Assembly (NCBI GenBank): GCA_050942995.1
Contig: JBMNOI010000008.1
Coordinates: 1 to 44,849, forward strand
Length of the DNA: 44,849 nucleotides
Source of the DNA: JBMNOI01 sp050942995
GTDB taxonomy: Bacteria > Chloroflexota > Anaerolineae > UBA1429
Direction: 5' to 3'
The notes under the pieces were generated by a model, which was not told where the DNA came from, made no database searches, and was given only the letters and a program-made list of their open reading frames with translations. Of the stretch, positions 25,011 through 33,656 are shown piece after piece. The position numbers were made by a program, and so were the translations under genes. The number at the start of each line of letters is the position of its first letter. Positions within the stretch are counted from its first letter, which is position 1.

Positions 25011-25038
25011 TTGACACGATCCTTCGGGTCGCTATACT
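25011..25038 (+). promoter_or_regulatory. Promoter of the ferredoxin gene
   Basis: TTGACA (25011-25016, consensus), 16-base spacer, TATACT (25033-25038). The spacer holds an imperfect palindrome CGATCC-TTC-GGGTCG, which could be an operator. A Shine-Dalgarno CGGAGG precedes the ATG at 25102. Confidence 0.8.
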
Positions 25039-25101
25039 ACGAGCCGTTTTGGCCAGAGCGCGTACGGCCATCTCATCATAATCACCGGAGGTCATCCTTT
25101 T

Positions 25102-25365
25102 ATGGCGTTCATCATCACAGAGGAATGCATTTCCTGTGGCGCCTGCGAATTCGAATGCCCCAACGAGGCCATCTCTGAGGGAGACGAGCGTTACGTAATC
25201 GATCCCGGCAAGTGCACCGAGTGCCTGGGCTTTTACGAAACCCAGCAATGCTACGAGGTATGCCCGGTCGAAGCGCCCCAGAGCGATCCGGCCCATCGTG
25301 AATCGCGCGAACAGCTTCTCAAAAAGTTCCGTCGCCTCTATCCGGGACAGGAGCCGGAGGCATAG
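25102..25365 (+). CDS. 2[4Fe-4S] ferredoxin (YfhL/Allochromatium type)
   Basis: 87 residues. First cluster motif CISCGACEFECPNEAI. The second is CTECLGFYETQQCYEVCPV, with the longer insert between the second and third Cys characteristic of the YfhL/Chromatium-type ferredoxins, which have very low potentials. A short charged C-terminal extension (SREQLLKKFRRLYPG) follows. Single-gene unit with its own promoter and a strong bidirectional terminator. A plausible electron donor for reductive enzymes such as the FTR-like fusion, but nothing in the window proves a link. Confidence 0.95.
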   Translation: MAFIITEECISCGACEFECPNEAISEGDERYVIDPGKCTECLGFYETQQCYEVCPVEAPQSDPAHRESREQLLKKFRRLYPGQEPEA

Positions 25366-25438
25366 GCACCCACTTTGCAAGGGTCGACCGCGGAGCCGAT
25401 TTGGCGAATGCTCTCTCGTATGGCCGACCGTAATGAAC

Positions 25439-25477
25439 AAAAAAAGACGGGATCACGATGTGAATCCCGTCTTTTTT
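25439..25477. terminator. Bidirectional intrinsic terminator
   Basis: A-run (25439-25445), stem GACGGGAT (25446-25453) with ATCCCGTC (25464-25471), inner CAC/GTG pairing, then T-run (25472-25477). Serves both the ferredoxin gene and the convergent HTH gene. Confidence 0.88.
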
Positions 25478-25642
25478 CTTTGCTCTGTTCCGCACTGCTC
25501 CCGGGCAACATCGGCCTCGGATGTATCGCCCTCCGGCCGTTCGCTCTGGCCGTCTGTACAAAGCACTCATATAACGATCAATAAGGGCTTTGCAAGCGGC
25601 AATGCCTTCGGATGGCTCTTGCTCTGACCGGTCTGGCAAGCG

Positions 25643-25870
25643 TCAGGCAACGCGGCTCTCTGCCCGAACCTCGTTCGTCGCATCCTCCAGGCTCTCGCCC
25701 TGCAGGTGCCGCTCGAGCCACGAATCCAGGTCGGAACGGCGGAAACGCCAGGTGCGGCCGATCTTAATGGCAGGAATCTTGCCATCCTGGGCCCACGAAT
25801 AGATCGTGGATTCCTTCAGTTGCAGATACTGCGCAACCTGCTTCACATTGAGAAGAGTATTCTGATCCAT
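25643..25870 (-). CDS. Excisionase-family (MerR-like) helix-turn-helix protein
   Basis: 75 residues. LLNVKQVAQYLQLKESTIYSWAQDGKIPAIKIGRTWRF (starting LLNVKQVAQYL) is the standard DNA-binding excisionase/HTH_17 module, with the recognition helix STIYSWAQDGKIP and the wing IKIGRTWRF. A short charged C-terminal tail follows. Stand-alone proteins of this type act as small regulators or phage-like excisionases; no integrase or att site is nearby, so a chromosomal regulator is more likely. A G-rich Shine-Dalgarno (GGGGGG) precedes the ATG. Its promoter is about 160 bases upstream. Confidence 0.9.
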   Translation of the reverse strand: MDQNTLLNVKQVAQYLQLKESTIYSWAQDGKIPAIKIGRTWRFRRSDLDSWLERHLQGESLEDATNEVRAESRVA

Positions 25871-26038
25871 TCTGTTCCCCCCAGTTCACTGAATTGTATC
25901 ACCGCATCATGTGATGGTCGGCGTGTATCGGTGATGACAATCTATGTCTGCGATAGACGCAATATCCAGACAAGAACTCTGGTTCAACGCATCTTTCACA
26001 TCGCCACAATAACGATGATACTACTAATCCCCACAAGT

Positions 26039-26067
26039 ATTATACGCGGAAATATCGAATAAGTCAA
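26039..26067 (-). promoter_or_regulatory. Promoter of the excisionase-like HTH gene
   Basis: Minus strand TTGACT (26067-26062), 17-base spacer, TATAAT (26044-26039). The leader would be about 160 bases. The surrounding 25871-26389 stretch is AT-richer than the flanks. Its right part (26068-26389) shows short open frames but no gene I can support. Confidence 0.75.
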
Positions 26068-26389
26068 AGTAAGAATTATAAACGAAGGCAATCCGGAAAT
26101 ATGTAGATCAAGCGTATGTCCAGGTTACATTTCATGCCGATAGATGTCTCTGTCGGTCGTAGCATGCCTGGGCTGTCCAAACAGTATAATGCCGGTAATA
26201 CGCTGGCTCTGACCCGGACTGCCTTCATCCTGTAGAATGCGCTCGTCCGCGACATCCGTCCCTGTTCGACCTGACCGAATGCTCCTGACTGTGATCGTCA
26301 CCATCCACAGGAATCACCACCACGGCAGGCGTGCCATAGGCCGGATCGTGTGAATGGGGCGCTTTTGATTACGCGGCAATTCAGGGGCA

Positions 26390-27658
26390 TCAGGGGGTTG
26401 AGCGCGGTCGAGGAGCCAGTGTCAACGTCACTTCGATCAATTCGCCATCTCGCAGCACACTCAGTTGCACTTCCTGTCCCACCTGGCCATGTCGAAGCAG
26501 ATAGGCCACCAGATCATCAAAGGTCTTCATAGGGTGGCCGTCAATGGCCAGAACGACATCGCCCCCCACAGAGACCCGCTCGCCATCGATCTGCACACTC
26601 TTCCGGCTCGGCCGCAGGCCCGCCAAACTGGCCGGTCCCTCGGCCTCGACATCGACCACCAGCAGCCCGCGCTGATCGCTGGCAAGGTCCATGGCCTCAG
26701 CCAGGGGAGCCGCCAGATCCAGCGTCGTAACACCCAACCAGGGGTGCTCATAGTGGCCATGCTGAATCAGCGCCGGGACCACCTTTTTCACAATGTTGGC
26801 CGGAATGGCAAAGCCCACGCCGGCAAAGCCCCTCACCGGTGATTCGATGGCGGCATTGACGCCGACCACCCGCCCCTGCAGGTCCAGAAGCGGCCCCCCC
26901 GAGTTCCCCGGATTGATCGCCGCATCGGTCTGGATGACATCGGGAATCACATAGTGCCCGGTTTCGGTCCCCCCCGCTGTGGGCAAAAAGCGCCCCAATG
27001 CACTGATGATCCCCGTCGTCATCGTCCCTTGCAGGCCAAAGGCGTTCCCGATTGCCACCACCTGCTGGCCGACGCGCAACGTGTCCGAGTCGGCAATGGG
27101 CAACGGACGCAGCCGCTCCTTCGGGGCATATACCCGCAGCACGGCCAGATCCGTATCCGGGTCCACCCCCACAACCGAGGCGGCAAAGACCACATCATCC
27201 CAGAACGTCACCTGCACATGATCGGCGCCGGATACGACGTGATTGTTGGTGATAATGTGTCCCTTGTCATCGTAGATAAAGCCCGACCCCATCCCCTGAA
27301 TCAAGAGCTGTTCCTGATTTTGTGGGCCAAAAAATCGAAAGCCGGGGGTATCTGAGTGGGGTTCGGTTCTGACTTTGTTAATGACCAGCACATTTACGAC
27401 AGAGGGATTGAGCTGGTCGTATAGCGCTTCGAATGGGCAACCTGCCGCTTCAGTCGATTCTACAACCGATGCGTTCGGCGTCAGAGTCGGTTGTTCCTCG
27501 ATGGTCACCGCCCTGCGCATACCGTCCGGGGTTACCTGTTCAGAGGGGCCGCGCACGATCATATCCGGCAGGGCAAAGTCGCAGCAGATCATAGCGCCGG
27601 TAGCAAGGATGACTATCAAACCCAAAACAGCCTGTCTCACATAAAGGTTCCATTGCAT
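26390..27658 (-). CDS. HtrA/DegP-type serine protease with PDZ domain
   Basis: 422 residues. An N-terminal membrane anchor or signal (AVLGLIVILATGAMICC) precedes a trypsin-like domain with His in IITNNHVVSGAD, Asp in DPDTDLAVLRV and Ser in INPGNSGGPLLD. A single PDZ domain (about 315-415) follows with WLGVTTLDL and VVLAIDGHPM. The S1C family degrades misfolded envelope proteins. The ATG at 27658 has AAGGAG at about nine bases; longer in-frame starts at 27781 pass through the promoter and are rejected. Single gene, divergent from the S9 peptidase. Confidence 0.95.
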   Translation of the reverse strand: MQWNLYVRQAVLGLIVILATGAMICCDFALPDMIVRGPSEQVTPDGMRRAVTIEEQPTLTPNASVVESTEAAGCPFEALYDQLNPSVVNVLVINKVRTEPHSDTPGFRFFGPQNQEQLLIQGMGSGFIYDDKGHIITNNHVVSGADHVQVTFWDDVVFAASVVGVDPDTDLAVLRVYAPKERLRPLPIADSDTLRVGQQVVAIGNAFGLQGTMTTGIISALGRFLPTAGGTETGHYVIPDVIQTDAAINPGNSGGPLLDLQGRVVGVNAAIESPVRGFAGVGFAIPANIVKKVVPALIQHGHYEHPWLGVTTLDLAAPLAEAMDLASDQRGLLVVDVEAEGPASLAGLRPSRKSVQIDGERVSVGGDVVLAIDGHPMKTFDDLVAYLLRHGQVGQEVQLSVLRDGELIEVTLTLAPRPRSTP

Positions 27659-27671
27659 CCCTGCAAGCTCC

Positions 27672-27700
27672 TTTATACTATAAATAGAGGATCTTGCCAA
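27672..27700 (-). promoter_or_regulatory. Candidate promoter of the HtrA protease
   Basis: Minus strand TTGGCA (27700-27695), 17-base spacer, TATAAA (27677-27672). The -10 overlaps the Shine-Dalgarno AAGGAG. If used, the start would be only a few bases before the ATG at 27658, making a nearly leaderless mRNA. Confidence 0.5.
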
Positions 27701-27913
27701 GTCATGACAAATTTTACCCAACATGCAGTAAAAGGGAAACCTTTCCGTGCAGAGACCGTTCCCGTATACAAGGTACAGCAACTACACCTGATGTGCCTGC
27801 ATCACACAAAATTATCCGTAAACAACCCCTGCCTGCATCTTTTATCGACAGATATGAATTATTTATGCAGCAAAACCCTGCGTTCGTGCCATACCCGAGT
27901 CTCCCAATAATCA

Positions 27914-27988
27914 CCTTCCGAAGGTGGTGATTGCCAATTGCGCGCTTTCCCCGCGAGCCGCCCGCTCGGGGCAGCGTCCTTCGGAAGG
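27914..27988. repeat. Inverted-repeat element between divergent htrA-like and S9 peptidase genes
   Basis: CCTTCCGAAGG (27914-27924) and its reverse complement CCTTCGGAAGG (27978-27988) enclose a second hairpin (CCCC at 27949-27952 plus CGAGC, with GCTCGGGG at 27964-27971). Each 11-mer is also nearly self-complementary. It lies between divergent genes, so it is not a terminator for either. A MITE- or REP-like remnant or an operator region is possible. Confidence 0.45.
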
Positions 27989-28014
27989 CGGAACAGGTGA
28001 TACCGGGACGGCAC

Positions 28015-28043
28015 TTGATAGACCCCCCTTGTTCGTGTATCCT
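28015..28043 (+). promoter_or_regulatory. Promoter of the S9 peptidase gene and possibly the PEP-synthase-like gene
   Basis: TTGATA (28015-28020), 17-base spacer, TATCCT (28038-28043). Predicted leader about 35 bases with GGAG before the ATG at 28085. Confidence 0.6.
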
Positions 28044-28084
28044 GTGAGCGTATTGGACGTTCAGCCTATCGTTGAGGAGCGTTT

Positions 28085-29971
28085 ATGATGCCCAGTCCGC
28101 AAGTCCCCTACGGTCTCTGGCCCAGTCCCATCACACCCGCCAGATTATCTCTCGCGGTTCGCCTCCGCGATCTGGCCTGGGATACGACGGGCGACGGGCT
28201 CGTGTGGCTCGAAGGGCGCTCGGGCCGCGGCGTGCTGATGTATTCTGCCTCGAATGGTAATGCGCCCCGTGATCTGACCGGCGAGATCTCGGTTCGGGCA
28301 GGCGTGGGCTATGGCGGTGGTGACATGACTGCATCTCACGGACAGGCCTTTTATGTCGCCGGAGGAAGGCTCTACGCTCAATCGCTGCGACAGGGCGCCC
28401 CTCGCCCCATCACGCCTGCATTTGGTGATGCGGCCTCTCCCGCCGTCTCGCCTGATGGGCGCCGGGTGCTTTACGCGCACTCGTACGAGGGGCTCGATTC
28501 ACTGGCCGTCGCCGATGCCTCGGGCACGTGGTGGCCACAAAGGCTCGCCACAGGCGAAGACTTTTATATGCAGCCGGTCTGGCATCCCGAAGGAGATCGG
28601 ATCGCCTGGATTTCGTGGCGTCACCCGCAGATGCCGTGGGACGGCACTCGCCTGACCCTGGCCACACTGGGGCGCGGCGGCCACGACATGCCCGTTGTGC
28701 TCGAAGAGACGCCCATCGCCGGTGGCGCAGATACGGCCATCTTTCAGCCGGCCTTTTCGCCCGACGGCCGGTATCTATCCTATATATCGGACGAGGCCGG
28801 ATGGGATAGCCTCTATCTCTATGACCTCATCCAGCGCCAGCACCGGCCGCTGGTGGCGACTGACTGCGACCTGGGTACGCCGGCCTGGGCACAGGGCATG
28901 CGCACCTACGCCTGGAGCGCCGACGGATCGACCGTCTATTTCCGGCGAAACGATGCCGGCTTTATGAGCCTGTGGCAGGTGGATGTGAGCACCGGCCGGG
29001 TCGAGCCGGTCGCCGCACTGGCCGAATACACCGATATATCGCAGCCCGCCGTCTCACCTCGCGGAGATCTGGCCGTCATCGTATCATCGCCGACCACGCC
29101 GACGCGCATCATCGTGTGGTCGCCACATACCGATGAAACCCGCATCGTCGCCCGAAGCGAGGGCGAGACGGTGCCCGCCGATCTGTTGAGCAGCCCCGAG
29201 CCCATCTCGTGGACATCCAAAGAGGGGGATACCGTACACGGCCTGTTCTACCGGCCCGGGGGTCATCATCGCTCGCCGGGATTGCCCCCGCTGATCGTTC
29301 TCGTCCATGGAGGCCCCACCGGTCAATCGACGGCGCGCTATGCGCCCAATGTCCAGTTCTTTACGACCCGTGGTTACGCCGTGCTGGAGGTCAACTATCG
29401 GGGCAGCGCCGGTTATGGACGAGGGTATCGCAACAAGCTCCGGGGGCAGTGGGGTATCTATGACGCCGATGATGCCGTGAGCGGCGCCCGACATCTGGCC
29501 GGACAGGGACTGGTCGCGCCGAACAAGATGGTCATCATGGGCAGCAGCGCCGGCGGATACACGGTGCTTCAGGCCCTCATTCGCTATCCCGGCACCTTCA
29601 AAGCCGGACTATGCCTCTATGGCATCACCAATCTATTCGCTCTGGCCGCCGATACGCACAAGTTCGAACAACACTATCTGGACAGTATGATCGGCCCCCT
29701 GCCCGAGACGGTCCAGCGCTATCGTGAGCGTTCGCCCATCTTTAACGCCGACCGCATCGCCGATCCCCTCGCCATCTTTCAGGGCGAGGACGATCGTGTG
29801 GTGCCCGTCGAACAGGCAGAGACCATCGTACAGATGTTGCGCCGGAGCGGCGTGCCCCACGAATATCACCTGTACCCCGGTGAGGGGCACGGCTGGCGCA
29901 AGTCAGAGACCATCGCCACCTTTTATGAGGCCGTCCTCCGATTTCTGAGACAGTACGTTCTGTTCGGCTGA
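28085..29971 (+). CDS. S9 family peptidase (prolyl oligopeptidase / acylaminoacyl peptidase type)
   Basis: 628 residues. The first approximately 370 form a WD40/PD40-type beta-propeller (repeated FSPDGRYLSYISDEAG-like segments). The rest is an alpha/beta hydrolase: VLVHGGPTGQ (oxyanion region), VNYRGSAGYGRGY, nucleophile MGSSAGGY (Ser near residue 488), Asp in FQGEDDRVVPVEQAE and His in YPGEGHGWRKSE. These enzymes cleave short peptides. No signal peptide is visible, so it is cytoplasmic. Two consecutive ATG codons at 28085 and 28088 make the first uncertain by one residue. The next gene starts 15 bases later. Confidence 0.95.
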   Translation: MMPSPQVPYGLWPSPITPARLSLAVRLRDLAWDTTGDGLVWLEGRSGRGVLMYSASNGNAPRDLTGEISVRAGVGYGGGDMTASHGQAFYVAGGRLYAQSLRQGAPRPITPAFGDAASPAVSPDGRRVLYAHSYEGLDSLAVADASGTWWPQRLATGEDFYMQPVWHPEGDRIAWISWRHPQMPWDGTRLTLATLGRGGHDMPVVLEETPIAGGADTAIFQPAFSPDGRYLSYISDEAGWDSLYLYDLIQRQHRPLVATDCDLGTPAWAQGMRTYAWSADGSTVYFRRNDAGFMSLWQVDVSTGRVEPVAALAEYTDISQPAVSPRGDLAVIVSSPTTPTRIIVWSPHTDETRIVARSEGETVPADLLSSPEPISWTSKEGDTVHGLFYRPGGHHRSPGLPPLIVLVHGGPTGQSTARYAPNVQFFTTRGYAVLEVNYRGSAGYGRGYRNKLRGQWGIYDADDAVSGARHLAGQGLVAPNKMVIMGSSAGGYTVLQALIRYPGTFKAGLCLYGITNLFALAADTHKFEQHYLDSMIGPLPETVQRYRERSPIFNADRIADPLAIFQGEDDRVVPVEQAETIVQMLRRSGVPHEYHLYPGEGHGWRKSETIATFYEAVLRFLRQYVLFG

Positions 29972-29986
29972 CCGGAGAAATAGAGC

Positions 29987-32377
29987 ATGCTCGCATACCG
30001 CCCACTGAGCGAGATATCGTTTCAGGATATACTCCACTGCGGAGGCAAAGCCGCCCGCCTGGGCGAAGCCATGCGCCTGGGCTGCCCGGTGCTCCCCGGC
30101 GTTGTGCTGGGCACCGACCTGTATCATCGATTCATGAAACAGGGCGGGCTCCAGGGAGAGATCACATCGATCCTCAGCACCATGCAGCCTACGGCGATCA
30201 CTCATTTCCAGGCGGTTGAGTGGGCCATTCATGCCGCCTTTGACGTGCGTCGCATGCCCGATGAGGTCTCGGCCGCTATCGTGGAAGCGTTTCGATCATT
30301 CAACGGCGTGCCGGTGGCGGTGCGCTCATCGGCCACCAGCGAAGATAGCCCTCAACAGAGTTTTGTGGGTCAGCATGCCACCTTTCTGGACGTAAGTGAC
30401 GAGCGTACCGCCATCGATGCCGTTGTCGGGTGCTGGAAGTCGCTGTTCAGCGCCAAAGCGCTGGCCTATGCTCAGCACTTTAACGTCGATCTGCTCAGCT
30501 CATCCATGGCCGTCATCATGCAGCCCATGATATCTCCCGATGAGCAGGGCGTCCTTTTCACCGTAGATCCCATCACCGGCAACGCCGACATCTTTGTGCT
30601 CGAGATCGCCTCTGGCCCGCATGCGGGGCTCTATGAATTGTCTCCCTACGAGCGACAGGCCGGGGAGCAAGAAACATGGGGGCGTCTGCGTAATCTGGGC
30701 TTGCAGCTCGACGAGCACTGGTTGACCTATCAGGCCATCGAATGGGCGCAGGCCGACGGCGAACTGTTTCTCCTTCGCGTACGCCCTGTAGCCGTCGCGC
30801 CGCCTTACGTGCCCGACGAAGGCATTCAGATCGCCGGAGGGCGAGGCCCGCTGGAACTCGTCCGCCCGCACGACCAATCTCTCCGCGCATTGCGCCCTTT
30901 TTCGTGGTATCATCGTAGCCGCAGCCCCGGGCTGAATGCCACCTATTTCCGGCACACCAGCCCGCTATTCGAGTCGTTCTCGGGACGTGAGGAGTATTAT
31001 CTATCGGGTTATCTCTATACCCGCTGGCGACGCTATCCCACATCCACATCAGATGATGAGATCAGCTTGCCACGGCGGGCGATTCGCAGCTTTAGCCGGT
31101 TACGCGCCGCCCGCTCGCTCGATCGCGAGTTTCGCGCGATATGGCGCGAGTATCGCCCTCGTCTGGAGGCCCTGGCCGCCATCGACCTGTCCTCGTTAAG
31201 CAACAAAGATCTGGCCGACGGCCTGCACGAGGTAATCGCCATCGATGAGGCATTTTGGGCGCAGTGTGGACGCCTGGGGAACAGCCCGCAGGCGCTGCGC
31301 GACATCCTCAATCTAATCCATCGCGAATGGGTGGGCGACCGCCCCTCGTGCGATGATCTGCTCTGGGCCGCCAGCGATCAACGCAGCCGCGCCCTGGAGC
31401 TTTTGGATAGCCTGGCCCGAGCGCATAGAGACGATGCCGAACAGAGCCAGAGAGCCTTTCGAGAGTTCATAGCCCGGCACCGCCATCTCTATCTACAAGG
31501 GCGGCCGCTGGCCGAGTGGCACGATATCGCAGACACACAGGTCGACGAGTCCGAGGCCCATGCCGAATGGGATGCCCACGCCCGGGATAATAGTCCGCCG
31601 CTAAGCGAGCTCAATACGGCCCGCATCAAGGAGCGCATGGCGCTGGAGCGGCGCGTCCTTGAGCGACTGAGTCGCTTCCGCCGCCCGATCTATCGCCTCG
31701 TATTGCGCCTTGCCCGGCGGTACGCCCCGTTGCGGGTGGATCGGCAAGAGCCCCTGCTATTGTGCCGCCTGCTGGAGCACGATATCGTCATGCAGGTGGG
31801 ACGCCGGCTATATGATGCCGACCTTGCCGAAAAGCCCGACGACGCCTTTTTGCTCGGCTACCGCGAGATCATCGACTGGCTGGAGAACCCTTCCGATCAC
31901 GATGCCATCGCGCGCCTCTTGCATCAACGGCGCGACCTGCAGCGTCGATGGTGGCGCTATTCCCCGCCAGAGATCATCGAAGAGGTCGCCGAAGTGCAAG
32001 AAGAGGACGCGCACCGGATCATCTCCGAAGAGGACGTCATGCGTGGGCGTCCCATCTCGCCCGGCCGGGCTTGGGGGCATGCCCACGTGATCAACTCGCT
32101 GGGCGAAGCGACCAACATCATGCCCGGCGAAGTGCTGGTATGCCGCGAGTTGCTCTTTGAGCTGAGCCCATTGTTCAGCATGGTGTCAGCGGTTGTGGCC
32201 GAGAAAGGGGGCCTGCTGGATCACGCCAGCGTGCTGGCCCGTGAATATGGCGTGCCGACCATATTCGGCGTAGATGGCGTCACCCGCCGAATTCGCACCG
32301 GAGAAGAGCTGCACGTAGATGCCACACAAGGCATCATCACCCGCCACCACGCCGAGCAACCCTGGGATTCGTCCTAA
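29987..32377 (+). CDS. PEP-synthase-like / rifampicin-phosphotransferase-like enzyme
   Basis: 796 residues in the order ATP-grasp, variable middle, phosphohistidine domain. The N-terminal PPDK ATP-binding part shows GGKAARLGEAMRLGCPVLPGV and VAVRSSATSEDSPQQSFVGQH, then VMIQP-type VIMQPMISPDEQGVLFTVDP. The C-terminal mobile domain has EKGGLLDHASVLAREYGVP with catalytic His near residue 746; the usual TSHA is LDHA. The PEP/pyruvate TIM barrel of true PEP synthase is missing, so it fits the Rph/pyrphos family, which phosphorylates small molecules such as rifamycins. Substrate unknown. Linked to the S9 gene by 15 bases. Confidence 0.85.
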   Translation: MLAYRPLSEISFQDILHCGGKAARLGEAMRLGCPVLPGVVLGTDLYHRFMKQGGLQGEITSILSTMQPTAITHFQAVEWAIHAAFDVRRMPDEVSAAIVEAFRSFNGVPVAVRSSATSEDSPQQSFVGQHATFLDVSDERTAIDAVVGCWKSLFSAKALAYAQHFNVDLLSSSMAVIMQPMISPDEQGVLFTVDPITGNADIFVLEIASGPHAGLYELSPYERQAGEQETWGRLRNLGLQLDEHWLTYQAIEWAQADGELFLLRVRPVAVAPPYVPDEGIQIAGGRGPLELVRPHDQSLRALRPFSWYHRSRSPGLNATYFRHTSPLFESFSGREEYYLSGYLYTRWRRYPTSTSDDEISLPRRAIRSFSRLRAARSLDREFRAIWREYRPRLEALAAIDLSSLSNKDLADGLHEVIAIDEAFWAQCGRLGNSPQALRDILNLIHREWVGDRPSCDDLLWAASDQRSRALELLDSLARAHRDDAEQSQRAFREFIARHRHLYLQGRPLAEWHDIADTQVDESEAHAEWDAHARDNSPPLSELNTARIKERMALERRVLERLSRFRRPIYRLVLRLARRYAPLRVDRQEPLLLCRLLEHDIVMQVGRRLYDADLAEKPDDAFLLGYREIIDWLENPSDHDAIARLLHQRRDLQRRWWRYSPPEIIEEVAEVQEEDAHRIISEEDVMRGRPISPGRAWGHAHVINSLGEATNIMPGEVLVCRELLFELSPLFSMVSAVVAEKGGLLDHASVLAREYGVPTIFGVDGVTRRIRTGEELHVDATQGIITRHHAEQPWDSS

Positions 32378-32476
32378 ATCCGACGATCGCAGAACGCAGA
32401 GCGCCGTCCACCCACATCAAAGGACCATCCCTTCCGAGGGATGAATTCTCGATCATCATGAAAGGGTCTATACAAT

Positions 32477-33400
32477 ATGCCACTGTACGGAGGAATCGAA
32501 GCCGGCGGAACGAAATTCGTATGCGCGGTGGGAACCGGCCCCGACGATGTGCGCGCCGAGATACGCTTCCCCACGGCAGTCCCCGCGGAGAGCATTCCGC
32601 AGGCCATCGCCTTTTTCAAAGAACAGGCCCGAAGCGAGCCGCTGGCCGCCATCGGCATCGCATCATTTGGTCCCATCGACCCGGATCCACGTTCGGCCCA
32701 TTTTGGCTATGTGACCACCACCCCCAAGCCGGGATGGGCCCACACCGATTTTGCCGGCGCCATCCACCGCGCACTGGGGGTTCCGGTGGGCTTTGATACC
32801 GATGTCAACGTCGCCGCACTGGGAGAACACCGCTGGGGCGCCGCGCAGGGGCTGGATACCTTTATCTACCTCACCGTCGGCACCGGCATCGGAGGCGGGG
32901 GTATGGTGAACGGACGGCTGATACACGGCCTCATGCACCCGGAAATGGGCCACGTGCGCATCCCTCACGACTGGGAGGCCGACCCTTACCCCGGCTTTTG
33001 CTCCTACCATGGCGATTGTCTGGAGGGTCTGGCCGCCGGGCCGGCGCTTGCGGGCCGATGGGGAATACGCGGTGACGATATCGCCGACGATCATCCCGCC
33101 TGGGAGATGGAAGCGCACTATCTGGCTCTGGGATTGGTAAACTTTATCCTCACCATGTCGCCTCAGCGGATCATCGTGGGCGGCGGCGTGATGGAGCGCG
33201 AGTTCCTCTACCCTATGGTGCGCAAAAAGGTTCAGGAGCTGCTGAACGGGTATCTCCAGGCGCCGGCCGTCAACGAGGGCATGGATGAGTATATCGTTGC
33301 ACCCGGCCTGGGCAACCGTTCCGGTGTGCTGGGGGCCATTGCCCTGGCAGATAGCGTGGCTCGTGGGGAACTGCCCGGTGTGGGCGCCACGGGCAAATGA
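32477..33400 (+). CDS. ROK-family fructokinase
   Basis: 307 residues. N-terminal phosphate loop GGIEAGGTKFVCAVGTG and GIASFGPIDPD, second ATP loop LTVGTGIGGGGMVNG. The zinc/sugar segment is EMGHVRIPHDW followed by CSYHGDCLEGLAAGPAL, matching the ROK fructokinases (YdhR/ScrK-like) rather than the glucokinases. The C-terminus has IIVGGGVMER and LGNRSGVLGAIALA. It phosphorylates fructose (EC 2.7.1.4) by family inference. The 99-base gap upstream holds a hairpin (CATCCCT 32426-32432 with AGGGATG 32437-32443) and AAAGGG about 10 bases before the ATG. Confidence 0.9.
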   Translation: MPLYGGIEAGGTKFVCAVGTGPDDVRAEIRFPTAVPAESIPQAIAFFKEQARSEPLAAIGIASFGPIDPDPRSAHFGYVTTTPKPGWAHTDFAGAIHRALGVPVGFDTDVNVAALGEHRWGAAQGLDTFIYLTVGTGIGGGGMVNGRLIHGLMHPEMGHVRIPHDWEADPYPGFCSYHGDCLEGLAAGPALAGRWGIRGDDIADDHPAWEMEAHYLALGLVNFILTMSPQRIIVGGGVMEREFLYPMVRKKVQELLNGYLQAPAVNEGMDEYIVAPGLGNRSGVLGAIALADSVARGELPGVGATGK

Positions 33401-33482
33401 CGGCCGCCCATGATTGTTCGGGTAACCTCTTGCAGGTCGAGGCGCCGGCTCGGGCTGATGGACCTGTTGCATCCCCATGGCA

Positions 33483-33558
33483 CCGCACGACCGGTGGGCA
33501 GTGTCGCGCCGGACGACGAGGTCCGGCGCGACATCGACATCCACCGGCTCGTCAGCGG
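33483..33558. repeat. Long nested hairpin after the fructokinase gene
   Basis: A 13-bp perfect stem TGTCGCGCCGGAC (33502-33514) with GTCCGGCGCGACA (33521-33533) and loop GACGAG is flanked by CCGGTGG (33491-33497) with CCACCGG (33541-33547), then ACGA (33487-33490) with TCGT (33549-33552), then CCGC with GCGG. About 28 pairs lie in a 76-base span. No T-run. The 33401-33656 interval also has a 59-codon frame (33410-33589, MIVRVTSCRSRRRLGL start) without a visible Shine-Dalgarno. The rest of the interval holds only the next gene's Shine-Dalgarno. Confidence 0.6.
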
Positions 33559-33656
33559 GAGCGGCCTGCGCTGCGGGCATACCCGATGAGCCTGAACGAT
33601 ATGTCGACGGCCCGTCTCTGAACACGGCCTGAAGCACAGAACCCCCAGGAGGAGCC

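Noticed and set aside
26068..26389. Gene remnant past the HtrA stop (minus strand, segment reading PAYGTPAVVVIPVDGDD)
   Set aside because: Short frame with stops on both sides and no family recognised; not enough to call a pseudogene.
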